DNA of 64,000 nt. It comes from a virus. The stretch lies in the IMG/VR virus record IMGVR_UViG_3300027762_000003, positions 1 to 64,000 of that record; one strand, given 5' to 3'. Made by a program: the position numbers and the translations under genes. Under the pieces are notes generated by a model that saw only the letters and a program-made list of their open reading frames with translations, searched no databases and was not told the DNA's origin. This document shows positions 26,467-34,442 of the stretch, piece after piece (the stretch's first letter is position 1; each line of letters opens with the position of its first letter).

Positions 26467-27039
26467 TTACCTAGCGATCGTGACTTCGTGCTTCTGATCT
26501 TGGTATTTGCCGACACCGTAAGATTCACGGCAAGGAGCGCCTTCAAATAACAGCACTTGGGCAATTCCTTCATTGGCATAAACCTTGATTGGGTTGGGGC
26601 TTGCGTTGAAGAACTCTAATGTTAAATGACCGCGCCAACCGGGTTCTACTGGGGTCATATTCGTGATCAGCCCACATCGAGCATAGGTCGATTTTCCCAT
26701 ACAGATTCCTAGTGCGTTCTCAGGCATATTGAATTCTTCAACTGATACGCCCAAAGCGTAAGAATTGGCAGGTAAAAGAAAGAATGTACCCGTATCATTA
26801 GTCGATGCACCCGCCTGCTTGAATATCCCAGCCTCTAAGTCTTTGGGGTCTACAACCGTCCCTCTCGGTTGAAAAATTCTGAAATCTTTTGAGGACAAGC
26901 GAATATCGTAGCCGTAGCTTGACAATCCAAAGCTAACGGCACTCGCTACACCGCTGATTGTTTCTATGATTCGGGTTTTCCCTGACAGGAATGGGTTGAA
27001 TATTTTCTTTTCTTCTATTTGTCTATCGCTCAGAATCAT
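26467..27039 (-). CDS. dcd: dCTP deaminase
   Basis: Start set at 27039, giving MILSDRQI, the usual N-terminus of the family; the longer frame is out of line with it. The product is 190 residues, the normal length. Motifs: SYGYDIRLS, the active-site region GKSTYARCGL and EPGWRGHLTLEFFN with the catalytic Glu, and the C-terminal AQVLLFEG. The enzyme turns dCTP into dUTP, feeding dUMP to the ThyX encoded divergently next to it. The gene pair with ThyX, NrdA, NrdB and thymidylate kinase forms a dNTP-supply set. Confidence 0.93.
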   Translation of the reverse strand: MILSDRQIEEKKIFNPFLSGKTRIIETISGVASAVSFGLSSYGYDIRLSSKDFRIFQPRGTVVDPKDLEAGIFKQAGASTNDTGTFFLLPANSYALGVSVEEFNMPENALGICMGKSTYARCGLITNMTPVEPGWRGHLTLEFFNASPNPIKVYANEGIAQVLLFEGAPCRESYGVGKYQDQKHEVTIAR

Positions 27040-27069
27040 ACTATAATGGGGTAAATTTCTACCATTATT

Positions 27070-27345
27070 ATGGCACAAAATAAACACCGCGTGAAGTTGG
27101 ATTTTAATTTGCTCACGCCCGGACAAAAAGAGATGTTTCAATCTATCGCATCCTATGATAAAGATTCAGCATATCGCTACTATAAAATAGTCACCAGCCC
27201 CGACTACGGGATGATCACGAATACAGAGAGTAAGAAGCAGAATTATGGAATTCAAAGTAACCACGATCGCCAAAACCCCAAACCCACAACAAGTCACATG
27301 GTGCGCTATGCACCAGTGCTATTCCTCGCACCCTATTGGAATTGA
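27070..27345 (+). CDS. Possible small protein overlapping thyX
   Basis: An open frame of 91 residues starting MAQNKHRVKLDFNLL, preceded by a TATAAT-like element and TTATT. Its first 58 residues precede thyX; the last third overlaps the thyX start in another frame and looks less protein-like. It may be a short leader gene with an untidy end, or not a gene. Confidence 0.35.
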   Translation: MAQNKHRVKLDFNLLTPGQKEMFQSIASYDKDSAYRYYKIVTSPDYGMITNTESKKQNYGIQSNHDRQNPKPTTSHMVRYAPVLFLAPYWN

Positions 27346-27958
27346 AGAGCTGCCCACTGAAGAGAAGTGTGGGGAGATTGTGGTACGTCGGTTGTTGAAG
27401 GGCGATCGCGGTCATTATGGCCCGTTAGAGCATCCTCAAATCACTTTTGCTTGCGCTAATTTTCCCCATAGCGTAATGCAGCAGGCACGCACCCACAGAG
27501 TCGGGGTGAGTTTCGATTGCCAGAGCATGAGGTACACGGCAGAGCATATTCTGATGGTTGCTAAAGGAGAGCGCTTACCGGAGGAGGTCTTCTATTTGCG
27601 TCCGGTTGGGGAATACGGCGATCGCCAAGGAACCCGATACGAATACACTCACGAACTCAGAGAGCAACACCTAAGTCTCATTCAGGATATGTGCCAGTCC
27701 TATGCTGATGCCGTGGACATGGGGATGCCCTACGAACAAGCGCGGGGGTTGATTCCGTTTGATGTCCGTCAGCATTTTGTGGTGTCATTCAACTTGCGCT
27801 CGTTGATGCACTTTCTAGACTTGCGCGCCAAAAAAGACGCACAACTCGAAATTCAAAAGCTGTGCGAATCAATGATGATGGAGTTTGAATGCTGGTGTCC
27901 GGCGATCGCCCAGTGGTACAAAGAGAATCGATGGGGGAAAGCGAGGTTAGCGCCATGA
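27245..27958 (+). CDS. thyX: Flavin-dependent thymidylate synthase ThyX
   Basis: The 237-residue protein carries the ThyX signature region RTHRVGVSFDCQSMRYT at residues 82-98 (RHR-type motif with the later conserved Ser/Arg), and FDVRQHFVVSFNLRSLMHFLDLR near the C-terminus, where the FAD and dUMP sites lie. ThyX methylates dUMP to dTMP with methylene-tetrahydrofolate and FAD, using no dihydrofolate reductase. It sits divergently to dcd, which supplies dUTP. Confidence 0.93.
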   Translation: MEFKVTTIAKTPNPQQVTWCAMHQCYSSHPIGIEELPTEEKCGEIVVRRLLKGDRGHYGPLEHPQITFACANFPHSVMQQARTHRVGVSFDCQSMRYTAEHILMVAKGERLPEEVFYLRPVGEYGDRQGTRYEYTHELREQHLSLIQDMCQSYADAVDMGMPYEQARGLIPFDVRQHFVVSFNLRSLMHFLDLRAKKDAQLEIQKLCESMMMEFECWCPAIAQWYKENRWGKARLAP

Positions 27959-27960
27959 TA

Positions 27961-28161
27961 CTAAGCAGGAAGTCCTGGGACACTGAGTTGAGATACTTTA
28001 GGGGTAACTATAAGTCTGAGTATCTTAGGCTCTAATTCTAGCGGACTATCTTCTATTACTTCTCCGTCTAATACAATTATTCTATGGATCGGTGAGTTCC
28101 AGTGCCTCTCTCTTTCTGTCTTTGGGAAGAACAGAGTCCAATGTAGCCATACAGAATTCAC
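27961..28161 (-). CDS. Possible small protein, 66 aa
   Basis: GTG start and no strong ribosome site. The C-terminal part (SPIHRIIVLDGEVIEDSPLELEPKI, shown here in part) looks protein-like. It lies tail-to-tail with thyX. A near-repeat GAGTTGAGATACTTT / GGGTTGAGATACTTT occurs at its two ends. Weak call. Confidence 0.35.
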   Translation of the reverse strand: MNSVWLHWTLFFPKTERERHWNSPIHRIIVLDGEVIEDSPLELEPKILRLIVTPKVSQLSVPGLPA

Positions 28162-28232
28162 GTCTGAAGGACTGCGGGTTGAGATACTTTTAGGATTGCC
28201 AGATCCATACCCTGCAAGGGTTAAAGTAAGGA

Positions 28233-28276
28233 AAAAGCCCGCAATCCGCTACGCTGTCAGGGATTGCGGGCTTTTC
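28233..28276. terminator. Strong bidirectional terminator
   Basis: AAAAGCCCGCAATCC pairs perfectly with GGATTGCGGGCTTTT around a short loop, with T or A runs on both sides. It would end the 28692 gene transcript on the minus strand and separates it from the thyX region. Confidence 0.85.
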
Positions 28277-28281
28277 AAATG

Positions 28282-28692
28282 TTACGTTTCAAGCAGTTCT
28301 TTGTATTCCGCGATTATCGCGGGTAACTTGTCGACAACGAATTCTTCCGCCTCGAATTGGCTCCACTCCTTGTGGATCGACTCGATTTCTCTGTCAATCT
28401 CCCTTGACAGATCCAAGGGGAGATCCCCATTGTAATATGCATCGAATAAGGCACTTGGATTATAGTGCCTTGCTTTGCCTTGCATCACGAGGTCGATGCA
28501 ATCCAAAAATGCATCTTTTTTGCTTTGAAAGCCGAAAGAGAGTCCTTCTAAGGAACCAACACATACCCATCCGTCAATCCGACCCGGCTCTTGGACTGCC
28601 CTGTATTCCTCTTCTGGAAGATCTGGATTTACCCAGATCTTCCAATTATGCTCTCCTGAGTTCAAATTCGAGAGAAAATCTTTAAGGCTCAT
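28282..28692 (-). CDS. Hypothetical protein, 136 aa
   Basis: Unrecognised acidic soluble protein (LKDFLSNLNSGEHNWKIWVN at the start, helical Glu-rich C-terminus ReidreiesIHKEWSQFEAE). It is a single-gene unit: conserved promoter upstream, strong terminator downstream. Its promoter family places it among the early/accessory genes. Confidence 0.55.
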   Translation of the reverse strand: MSLKDFLSNLNSGEHNWKIWVNPDLPEEEYRAVQEPGRIDGWVCVGSLEGLSFGFQSKKDAFLDCIDLVMQGKARHYNPSALFDAYYNGDLPLDLSREIDREIESIHKEWSQFEAEEFVVDKLPAIIAEYKELLET

Positions 28693-28722
28693 TGTTGCTT
28701 TCCTCTAAGTTCTTATTTTTTA

Positions 28723-28751
28723 ATAATAGCAAGATGTCCCGTTATTGTCAA
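28723..28751 (-). promoter_or_regulatory. Conserved family promoter (for 28692 gene)
   Basis: Minus strand TTGACA (28751-28746), 17-base spacer, TATTAT (28728-28723). The leader lacks the usual ATAGACAAAAC stretch but has AGAGGAAAG before the ATG. Confidence 0.8.
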
Positions 28752-28752
28752 G

Positions 28753-29793
28753 CTAAAGATCCTCCCAACCCTCAAGTCCGGATGACATCACGTAGCTGGT
28801 AACCCCCGCTTCAAAGAAGTTGGACTTAGTGGAAGCGTCAGCAGAAGTGTCCGCAAACCGCTCCAGGTGAGCATAGGGGTTTTTCTCTTGTTCGTAGAGC
28901 GTGTCCAGTCCGATCGCTTTTAGCCGGATGTTGGCCAAATAGCGCGTGTATTGCTCTGTACTTGCCTCGGTTATTCCCAGAATCTGATCGCCGATGATGT
29001 GATTTGTCCACCTGCACTCTTGCCGTACCGCTTCACGGAACATCTCACTGATTTGGGCTTTCGAGTGGGGGAAGACCGTCATCCCCTCTGTGATCAGCTT
29101 CTGAAAGATGCGGACGTGGGATAGTTCATCTCGGTTGATGAGCCGGAAAACATCGGCGCTACCAGACATGAGCTGACGACTAGCCAAGTTGTAGAAGAAG
29201 CAGAATCCGTTGAAGAAATAGAGACCCTCTAAAAGGTAATTCGCAATTAGGGTGATGAAGTAGTTCTCCTCCGTGGGGTCATCGATATACTGCTGGTAGT
29301 ACTGTGCAATGAACTCACAGCGCTCTTTGAGAATGGGGTCGGTTCGCCAAAAGTCATAGATGTCGTTACGGCGATCGCCCGGCACAATCGCCTCAAGCAT
29401 AGTCTGATAACTTTGGCTGTGCAATGCCTCCTGTGATGCCTGCTCGGTCAAACACAAGGCGATTTCAGGGGCGGTGATAGGACTTTTGATGTAGGGCAAA
29501 TTATAGGTTTGCACTGAGTCCAGGAATGTGAGGTAAGAAAGAATCCCGTCATAGGCGCGGCGTTCATGGATGGTCAGATTGGCGTAGTCCGTCACGTCCG
29601 TGGTGAGGTCGAGCTTTTCGGGTATCCAGAAGTTCTCTCTCATCTGCTTGTAAATCTTGGCGGCCCAATCATAGCGGATATTGTTGAGCTGCATCAGGTT
29701 GGTGGATCTGCCGTGCCACGCTTTCCGGGCTTCACGGCGATCGTCTCCTTGGGGGTTAAATACTGGGTTGGGTTTTAGTGTTGGTTGGTTCAT
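28753..29793 (-). CDS. nrdB: Ribonucleotide reductase class I small subunit
   Basis: The 346-residue protein holds the diiron site of R2 proteins: Asp92, Glu122 and His125 (EALH), Glu189, Glu223 and His226 (ELSH). The radical tyrosine is present four residues after the first His (Tyr129), so this is a tyrosyl-radical enzyme rather than the Phe-type class Ic. It generates the radical passed to NrdA (41.5-43.8 kb, other strand) to make dNDPs or dNTPs. The two subunits lie 12 kb apart, unlike the usual adjacent pair. Confidence 0.94.
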   Translation of the reverse strand: MNQPTLKPNPVFNPQGDDRREARKAWHGRSTNLMQLNNIRYDWAAKIYKQMRENFWIPEKLDLTTDVTDYANLTIHERRAYDGILSYLTFLDSVQTYNLPYIKSPITAPEIALCLTEQASQEALHSQSYQTMLEAIVPGDRRNDIYDFWRTDPILKERCEFIAQYYQQYIDDPTEENYFITLIANYLLEGLYFFNGFCFFYNLASRQLMSGSADVFRLINRDELSHVRIFQKLITEGMTVFPHSKAQISEMFREAVRQECRWTNHIIGDQILGITEASTEQYTRYLANIRLKAIGLDTLYEQEKNPYAHLERFADTSADASTKSNFFEAGVTSYVMSSGLEGWEDL

Positions 29794-29820
29794 GGTTGTT
29801 TTTGGATTAGATGAAAGAAA

Positions 29821-29850
29821 ATCGCCCTCATTTAAGATAACAAGGGCGAT
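29821..29850 (-). terminator. Terminator after Bro-N gene
   Basis: Minus strand ATCGCCCT pairs with AGGGCGAT, followed by TTTTC. It lies between the Bro-N stop and the nrdB start. Confidence 0.65.
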
Positions 29851-29863
29851 CTAGAAGGGTTGA

Positions 29864-30517
29864 TTACTGAGCAAAAACTTCGTCTAAGATTTCAATCAGA
29901 TACTGGTTGATTTTCCCATACTTGGAGTCATGTGAATCGTGGATTGGGATACCCCGACTACGAGAAAGTGCGGCCGCTTTTCTTCCCAGTAGGTTAGCTT
30001 CTTTAGATGTGATTTGAATCCCCAAGATATTGGCATATCCCAAAATCGTGTAGTAGTGTCCATCGGGGTGAGAGATTCGGTCAAGCTCCGCATTGTGACG
30101 GGTGACGGTTTCCTCAACTTGAGCTAGTCGGCGTTCCTGCTCTCGATATGCTAGAGCCATCTCAACGAGCGCGTCACCGGTGGTTTTCTGGATGGCGTAA
30201 GAGCCGGTTTTACGAATAGATGGCAAGACTTCAGATGTCACCCACTTACGAAAAGGTTTTGCTTCAGGCTTACGTGAAGACAGCACCAGCGCATACATGC
30301 CGGACTCTGAAACTACTGCTGTGCTTGGGTTTCCCCGATTACCCTCATTTAGAATGATAGTATTCTTTTCTTCTTCATCAAGCCGGGTTAATGCCTGACT
30401 CGGATTGCTGATTTCCAAAACTTCGCACAAGTCCTTAGCAACAAACCAAGGCTCTCCATCTTGAGTGATGATGCGAACATCTTGACCTTTGAAGTCGAAA
30501 ACTGATAACTTATTCAT
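29864..30517 (-). CDS. Bro-N domain antirepressor
   Basis: A 217-residue protein with an N-terminal Bro-N domain (FDFKGQDVRIITQDGEPWFV, then VAKDLCEVLEISNPSQAL, then SESGMYALVLSSRKPEAKPF and KWVTSEVLPSIRKTGSY), about residues 6-105, a helical linker, and a C-terminal domain resembling phage antirepressor C-termini (YYTILGYANILGIQITSKEA). Antirepressors bind and remove phage repressors to trigger lytic growth. Its hairpin leader is shared with other regulator genes here. Confidence 0.88.
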   Translation of the reverse strand: MNKLSVFDFKGQDVRIITQDGEPWFVAKDLCEVLEISNPSQALTRLDEEEKNTIILNEGNRGNPSTAVVSESGMYALVLSSRKPEAKPFRKWVTSEVLPSIRKTGSYAIQKTTGDALVEMALAYREQERRLAQVEETVTRHNAELDRISHPDGHYYTILGYANILGIQITSKEANLLGRKAAALSRSRGIPIHDSHDSKYGKINQYLIEILDEVFAQ

Positions 30518-30590
30518 GTTAGCCTCTAGTACAGGTTGACCAAACCCCCGGATGTTGATAGCATCGCGGGGGTTGTTATGTTTTTATTAT
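30518..30590 (-). promoter_or_regulatory. Hairpin leader L2 (GGTCAACCT family)
   Basis: A TACTATAATAA promoter region precedes a perfect stem: CCCCCG and GATG pair with CATC and CGGGGG around CTATCAA. TTTGGTCAACCTGTACTAGAGGC follows and leads to ATG at 30517. CCT can pair with AGG of the ribosome site. Confidence 0.75.
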
Positions 30591-30620
30591 AGTATAGACT
30601 CTAGTTGTTAGTCGCAAAAA

Positions 30621-31199
30621 CTAAGCCGTGAGAAGGTCTTTTATTTTCCGTTTCTTGCGTACTTTTTTGATGTTCTCCTTGATGATTTTCTGGAGGCTCG
30701 GATCGCACCCAACCTTGGCAATAAGTTCAGACGAATTAACATCCCGATCGCTCTCATGTCCACAACAAGCGCAATGGTAGACGGGTTTGTTGATATCCAT
30801 TTCTGGATCATAGGACAGGCACTGAGAGCAGATCCGAGATAAAGGTAAATCCGACGCAGGTTTTAATCGCGTCATCTTTTTGCCAAACTCTTGAGTTTTC
30901 TTGTCGATTAAGTCGATTTGCTGACCGATCGCCGCGTCCAAATTACTCTTATTTTGACCCGCTAAAGCCGCTCCCGTCATCCTTGGCTTTGGCTTTGACT
31001 TTCCCTACCTTCTTCTGCAAGCCATCCTCAACTGCGATACCGGATGAATAGGTGGTCAGGTAAGAAGCGATGCGGTACTGGTGCGATCGCCGTCTGCGTT
31101 TCGTCTTCTCATGGATGCGTCTTATCCTCTGCTTACACTCCTTTACTCCTTGGGAATCACCGCAATGTTTCCACCGTAGGCGTTGAATAGTCCTGGGAT
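30621..31199 (-). pseudogene. Decayed TnpB/Cas12-like RuvC nuclease fragment
   Basis: Two overlapping frames together read as the C-terminal half of a TnpB-like protein. Frame 1 (31199 to 30949) has RIRRIHEKTKRRRRSHQYRI then GIAVEDGL, matching the helical bundle and the RuvC-II Glu. Frame 2 (30980-30621, 119 residues) has the zinc ribbon C-S-Q-C...C-A-C-C-G and the RuvC-III DRDVNSS. A frame change near 30950-30985 and the missing N-terminal half indicate decay. The fragment ends about 30 bases from the CRISPR array, so a former type V-U effector is possible; ordinary IS1341-type TnpB is the main alternative. Confidence 0.6.
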
Positions 31200-31231
31200 A
31201 AGGGCTTCGAGGATTTTAAGAGGATTGAGCA

Positions 31232-31548
31232 GGATCTAATACTCTCTTAGGGATTGAAACCGAACACCAAATCGCATTAATCACTGCCGAAATTCAGGAT
31301 TCAATGGATCTAATACTCTCTTAGGGATTGAAACGTAATCCTGATCAACCCAAGCTAAGGCATTAGCCAGATTCAATGGATCTAATACTCTCTTAGGGAT
31401 TGAAACAAGCTTGTGGGTAGCTCGCAGATCCCCATCAAGATGATTCAATGGATCTAATACTCTCTTAGGGATTGAAACTGTTGCGTGCTAAATTAGAATC
31501 ATCAATTGAGAGATTCAATAGATCTAATACTCTCTTAGAGATTGAAAC
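31232..31548 (+). CRISPR. CRISPR array, five repeats, four spacers
   Basis: Repeats of 37 bases at 31298-31334, 31370-31406, 31442-31478 and 31512-31548 begin GATTCAATGGATCTAATAC and end CTTAGGGATTGAAAC. The first copy (31232-31260) keeps only the 29-base core, and the last has two substitutions (G to A), usual for array ends. Spacers at 31261-31297 (37), 31335-31369 (35), 31407-31441 (35) and 31479-31511 (33) are all different. ATTGAAAC is a common repeat 3' end in cyanobacteria. No intact cas gene or adaptation gene is adjacent; a TnpB/Cas12-like fragment lies beside it and a type IV-B locus 17 kb away. Confidence 0.97.
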
Positions 31549-31562
31549 GATTAAATCAACAA

Positions 31563-31597
31563 AAAAAAGCGATCGCCCCCAAAGACGACCGCTTTTT
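31563..31597. terminator. Terminator after CRISPR array
   Basis: AAAAAAGCG and CGCTTTTTT pair around a loop containing GATCGCCCCC. It would stop array transcripts and the opposite minus-strand 32034 gene. Confidence 0.75.
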
Positions 31598-31614
31598 TGC
31601 TACGCTTCCGACCT

Positions 31615-32034
31615 TTAGCCGGACATTCCATCCCCCATAAAAATGATGAGAACGTTGTCCGTCTTCAGTGACTCAGAAGCTTTCCGAGCGATCGCCACCG
31701 CCTCACCGTAACTCTGCACCGGCAGTGCCACCAGCGCACCACTGACCCGACCCCGTAAGACGTGGGTAAATTCGTGCGTGCAGGTGGTCACGCCCCGGTT
31801 CCCTGGTACGGCGCGGTTTATTTCAGCAACAGCATGATCGCCGGGAACGAACAACGCCCAGCCAACGCTAGGGCACGTCGAGTAAACCTTGGGTGCGGCG
31901 GCGATTCCGGTTCTGGAATCGGCGATCGCTGTCTCTCCCATATTTACGATGCCATTGGTCACCCCGATGATTGCCCCCACAAGCATCCCGACTACGGTTG
32001 CTATCATAGTGGTAAGTTTAGATGTCTTGCTCAT
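31615..32034 (-). CDS. Membrane-anchored hypothetical protein, 139 aa
   Basis: An N-terminal hydrophobic segment (MIATVVGMLVGAIIGVTNGI, about residues 10-29) looks like a signal anchor. The outer part contains H-E-F-T-H at residues 87-91, which fits the HExxH zinc-peptidase pattern, but I see no further family support, so activity is uncertain. Three cysteines (54, 85 and region) could form a disulfide. It includes the second copy of the palindrome CGATTCCGGTTCTGGAATCG. Confidence 0.55.
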   Translation of the reverse strand: MSKTSKLTTMIATVVGMLVGAIIGVTNGIVNMGETAIADSRTGIAAAPKVYSTCPSVGWALFVPGDHAVAEINRAVPGNRGVTTCTHEFTHVLRGRVSGALVALPVQSYGEAVAIARKASESLKTDNVLIIFMGDGMSG

Positions 32035-32097
32035 TGTTTCACCTCTTGTTGTTGGTTGTGGATGGCGATCGTCGGTGGTTCGGCGATCGCCTTTTTC

Positions 32098-32382
32098 TTA
32101 GCGGATCGCGTAGTTTTTAGCGCTCAGGTTAAGGTAGGGTTGCATATTCCTTAGCGCCCGAACTGCTGCATCAAAATGATCAATGCCGCCTTCTGGAATA
32201 GGTAGACTATTTAATGCCTTAACCGCCGCGTTAAAAGGTTTGATATCATCCTCCCTAGAGAGCTGTTGGAGAGTATTGATTGCCGCATCAAAAGACTCGA
32301 TATCGTCTTCCGTGGAAAGTTGCCGAAGGGCGGCGATCGCCTCTTCCTTGTACCGATGAATCCGTACTTCGTTGTGGGTCAT
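32098..32382 (-). CDS. Small repeat protein, 94 aa
   Basis: Start set at 32382, where GACAAAAGGAAAAGAAA precedes the ATG. The body is three imperfect helical repeats of about 25 residues, each with (L/N)xLxxx(E/P)..(I/G)xxFDAA(I/V)xAL: residues about 10-85. Such short helical repeats usually bind proteins. Function unknown. Confidence 0.6.
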   Translation of the reverse strand: MTHNEVRIHRYKEEAIAALRQLSTEDDIESFDAAINTLQQLSREDDIKPFNAAVKALNSLPIPEGGIDHFDAAVRALRNMQPYLNLSAKNYAIR

Positions 32383-32434
32383 TTTCTTTTCCTTTTGTCT
32401 ATGTGTTCTAGGGGTTTTGGAGTCCCCCAAACTC

Positions 32435-32596
32435 TTAAAGTCGAATGTGCATCGTGGATAAAATCGCTGCTTTCAGATCGGCGGATGTGTGTCCGCGATC
32501 GATAAAGTATTTAGCCAAATCCACCGCTACAGCGATAATCTTTTCCTCTTCAATTGAGAGGGGTCTAACCTCATAAATACCCTTGGTTTCTGTCAT
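32435..32596 (-). CDS. Small protein, 53 aa
   Basis: A short frame starting at ATG 32596, immediately after the stop of the 88-residue gene (stop 32599-32597), with GGAGGCGGAG upstream as ribosome site. The product (MTETKGIYEVRPLSIEEE, a helix with VAVDLAKYFIDRG and an ending AAILSTMHIRL) is helical. It is probably translated with its neighbour. No known family. Confidence 0.6.
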   Translation of the reverse strand: MTETKGIYEVRPLSIEEEKIIAVAVDLAKYFIDRGHTSADLKAAILSTMHIRL

Positions 32597-32863
32597 TTAC
32601 TCCGCCTCCTTAATGGCATCCAGGATATCGGATATATTGCAGTATTTATCGCCAGAGATCCAACGGTGGATAATCTCGTCTAGGATGGTTTGGGCGATTA
32701 CTTCATCATCGGCTTCGTGGAGGGTCACGAACTTATATCCTTCTGATTCTGAAGGATAGCTGCCTTGAATGAAGTATTTTCTGCTTCCTTTTGTGATGAG
32801 GAAGTGTGTGAATTTGTTGTTCAGATTAACGTAGGTGTTGTCAGTTAATAACTTTAAAATCAT
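32597..32863 (-). CDS. Small protein of a paralogous family, 88 aa
   Basis: Related in plan to its upstream neighbour and to the 26138-26455 product: N-terminal strand (LKLLTDNTYVNLNNKFTHFLI), middle strand, then the helix IAQTILDEIIHRWISGDKYC. Starts on the last base of the upstream gene. Function unknown. Confidence 0.55.
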   Translation of the reverse strand: MILKLLTDNTYVNLNNKFTHFLITKGSRKYFIQGSYPSESEGYKFVTLHEADDEVIAQTILDEIIHRWISGDKYCNISDILDAIKEAE

Positions 32864-33156
32864 CAGAAGATCTCCTCAATAGATGTAGATAGTTTGTTGA
32901 TTTCTTCCCGAATTTTGTAGTAGCTACAGTAGTCCCACCCTTGCGACATCCGTAGCATTATTTCCGAGAGGAGCGCTACTGCATCATCCTTAGAATCGGC
33001 AGTAGCAATCACTTCATCAAACGGTGCAACGTGGGGATACCGAGGAATCAGTTCGGCGGTGATGCACCACCCCTCGTCGATTTCTCCTTGTTGCACATGG
33101 AATTTGTGGTAGTGGGAGAGATTGTAAAACTCGTCGTCAGCAGTTCTAAAAATCAT
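32863..33156 (-). CDS. Small protein of a paralogous family, 97 aa
   Basis: Same plan as the gene downstream: N-terminal FRTADDEFYNLSHYHKFHV, middle strand region, then DDAVALLSEIMLRMSQGWDYC. The DYC/KYC ending after the helix is shared. These tandem paralogues look like a local duplication. Function unknown. Confidence 0.55.
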   Translation of the reverse strand: MIFRTADDEFYNLSHYHKFHVQQGEIDEGWCITAELIPRYPHVAPFDEVIATADSKDDAVALLSEIMLRMSQGWDYCSYYKIREEINKLSTSIEEIF

Positions 33157-33181
33157 GGTGTAGGTGTACCTCTGTCAACAT

Positions 33182-33211
33182 ATCCGATTAAATCCGATTA
33201 AATCCGATTAA
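33182..33211. repeat. Short tandem repeat ATCCGATTAA x3
   Basis: Three tandem copies of a 10-base unit reading ATCCGATTAA. It overlaps the end of the dnaN coding frame and reaches into the space before the 33156 gene. Confidence 0.85.
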
Positions 33212-34287
33212 TAATCCCTAATCTGAACCGGCATAATCAACACAAGACGATCACCGTCCTTCACGACCGCCGGGGTATTCGGTTGATTGACGTGGAGAGT
33301 AAACTCACCATCAGGAAGGGCGGACACAAGGTAGGGGTGATGGATAGCGATTCTGAACGGCTCATCAATAATGGATGCAACGACTTCCTCGCTCGCAGAT
33401 CCGGTATCCCCGCTACATGAGAATGACTCAACTTTTGCGAGAACGCCTTCCCCAAATTGGAGCGCGACATTCCTGGTATCACCACAAGTGATTGCTACCC
33501 GATCTAGAGCCGCTTTCAACTCACTCCCATTCATGGTGATTTCATGCTTGAATTCAGCCGGTATAAGCCTAAGTGCATCAGGATACTGCCCAGAAGGGAT
33601 GCGTGCTGCAATTCGGGTATCTCCAGTGATAAATAAAATCTGAGAATCATCAAACTTGAATTCGATATTCCCATCAGCCGCCACCTTGAGAATGGCAACC
33701 GCCGATCCGGGAATAGTAACCATGAAATCATCAGACTTCAATTCTCCAGATGAGTAGCCCAAGCGCTTTCCGTCTGTGGCGATCGCGTGGAGAATATTGT
33801 CGGCAATCGAAACATTTACCCCGGTCAAAACCTGCTTCGTTTCATCTTTGCTGGCATAGCGCGAAGCGAACCGAAGATGTTCTATGACTGACTCAGGGAG
33901 CGTGTAGGCACGGTCGCTTTCGATTTCGGGGAATTCCGGAAAATCGTCAGCAGCGATCGCCTTGTATTGAAACTTACCTTTACTCCACTTAATCAAGACA
34001 TTGAACTCATCATCAATGTCTAGGCTGATTTCCTGATTGCGGTCGATTTTGCTAACGACTTGCTTTAGGAAATCGTAGGGGATACAGAATTCTCCAGAGT
34101 CGGAACTTTCCACTGGAATCTTGGTGGCGATCGCCGTCTTCAGATCTGATCCCGTCACCAGTAAGGAGTCCTCTGTTAATACCATCTTGACGTTAAGTAG
34201 CATGGTATTGAATGGTCGGGAATCGATTGTGCGCCCAACAATATCAAGAGCGCTTTTTAGGACTGCAACATTACAACTAAATTTCAT
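33208..34287 (-). CDS. dnaN: DNA polymerase sliding clamp (beta)
   Basis: The 359-residue product has the three-domain clamp layout: MKFSCNVAVLKSALDIVGRTI at the start, SRPFNTMLLNVKMVL, the second domain with LPESVIEHLRFASRYASKDE and GVNVSIADNILHAIATDGKRLG, and the usual C-terminal LIMPVQIRDY (family MPMRL-type end). It encircles DNA and tethers polymerase. A phage-encoded beta clamp suggests its own or host-borrowed PolIII-type replication. The start overlaps the upstream gene as TAATG. Confidence 0.95.
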   Translation of the reverse strand: MKFSCNVAVLKSALDIVGRTIDSRPFNTMLLNVKMVLTEDSLLVTGSDLKTAIATKIPVESSDSGEFCIPYDFLKQVVSKIDRNQEISLDIDDEFNVLIKWSKGKFQYKAIAADDFPEFPEIESDRAYTLPESVIEHLRFASRYASKDETKQVLTGVNVSIADNILHAIATDGKRLGYSSGELKSDDFMVTIPGSAVAILKVAADGNIEFKFDDSQILFITGDTRIAARIPSGQYPDALRLIPAEFKHEITMNGSELKAALDRVAITCGDTRNVALQFGEGVLAKVESFSCSGDTGSASEEVVASIIDEPFRIAIHHPYLVSALPDGEFTLHVNQPNTPAVVKDGDRLVLIMPVQIRDY

Positions 34288-34442
34288 TATTGATCTTCCT
34301 CGATACTTAGAATAGCTAAAGCTCTGGACATGGCGCTTAGTGCTGTTTTGAAAAGTTCACGATCTCGTAGATTGTTTACCTCACTAAGCGCCTCTTTGGC
34401 GGTGGTGATCGCTTTCTGGAATTCAACCTCATGCCTGCTCAT
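34287..34442 (-). CDS. Small helical protein, 51 aa
   Basis: Start at 34442, forming an ATGA overlap with the preceding small gene; a longer GTG-led frame exists but is less likely. The product (VEFQKAITTAKEALSEV then LFKTALSAMSRALAILS) is two amphipathic helices. It is coupled to dnaN by a TAATG junction, so it may help clamp expression or function. Unknown family. Confidence 0.6.
   Translation of the reverse strand: MSRHEVEFQKAITTAKEALSEVNNLRDRELFKTALSAMSRALAILSIEEDQ

Noticed and set aside
31218-31614. Intact cas operon beside the array
   Set aside because: Only the TnpB/Cas12-like remnant and terminator lie there; no Cas1, Cas2 or Cas6 could be read on either strand within the window.
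31780-31861. Zinc metallopeptidase call for the 139-residue protein (H-E-F-T-H)
   Set aside because: A five-residue pattern occurs easily by chance and no third ligand or family pattern is visible, so only a membrane-anchored hypothetical protein is reported.
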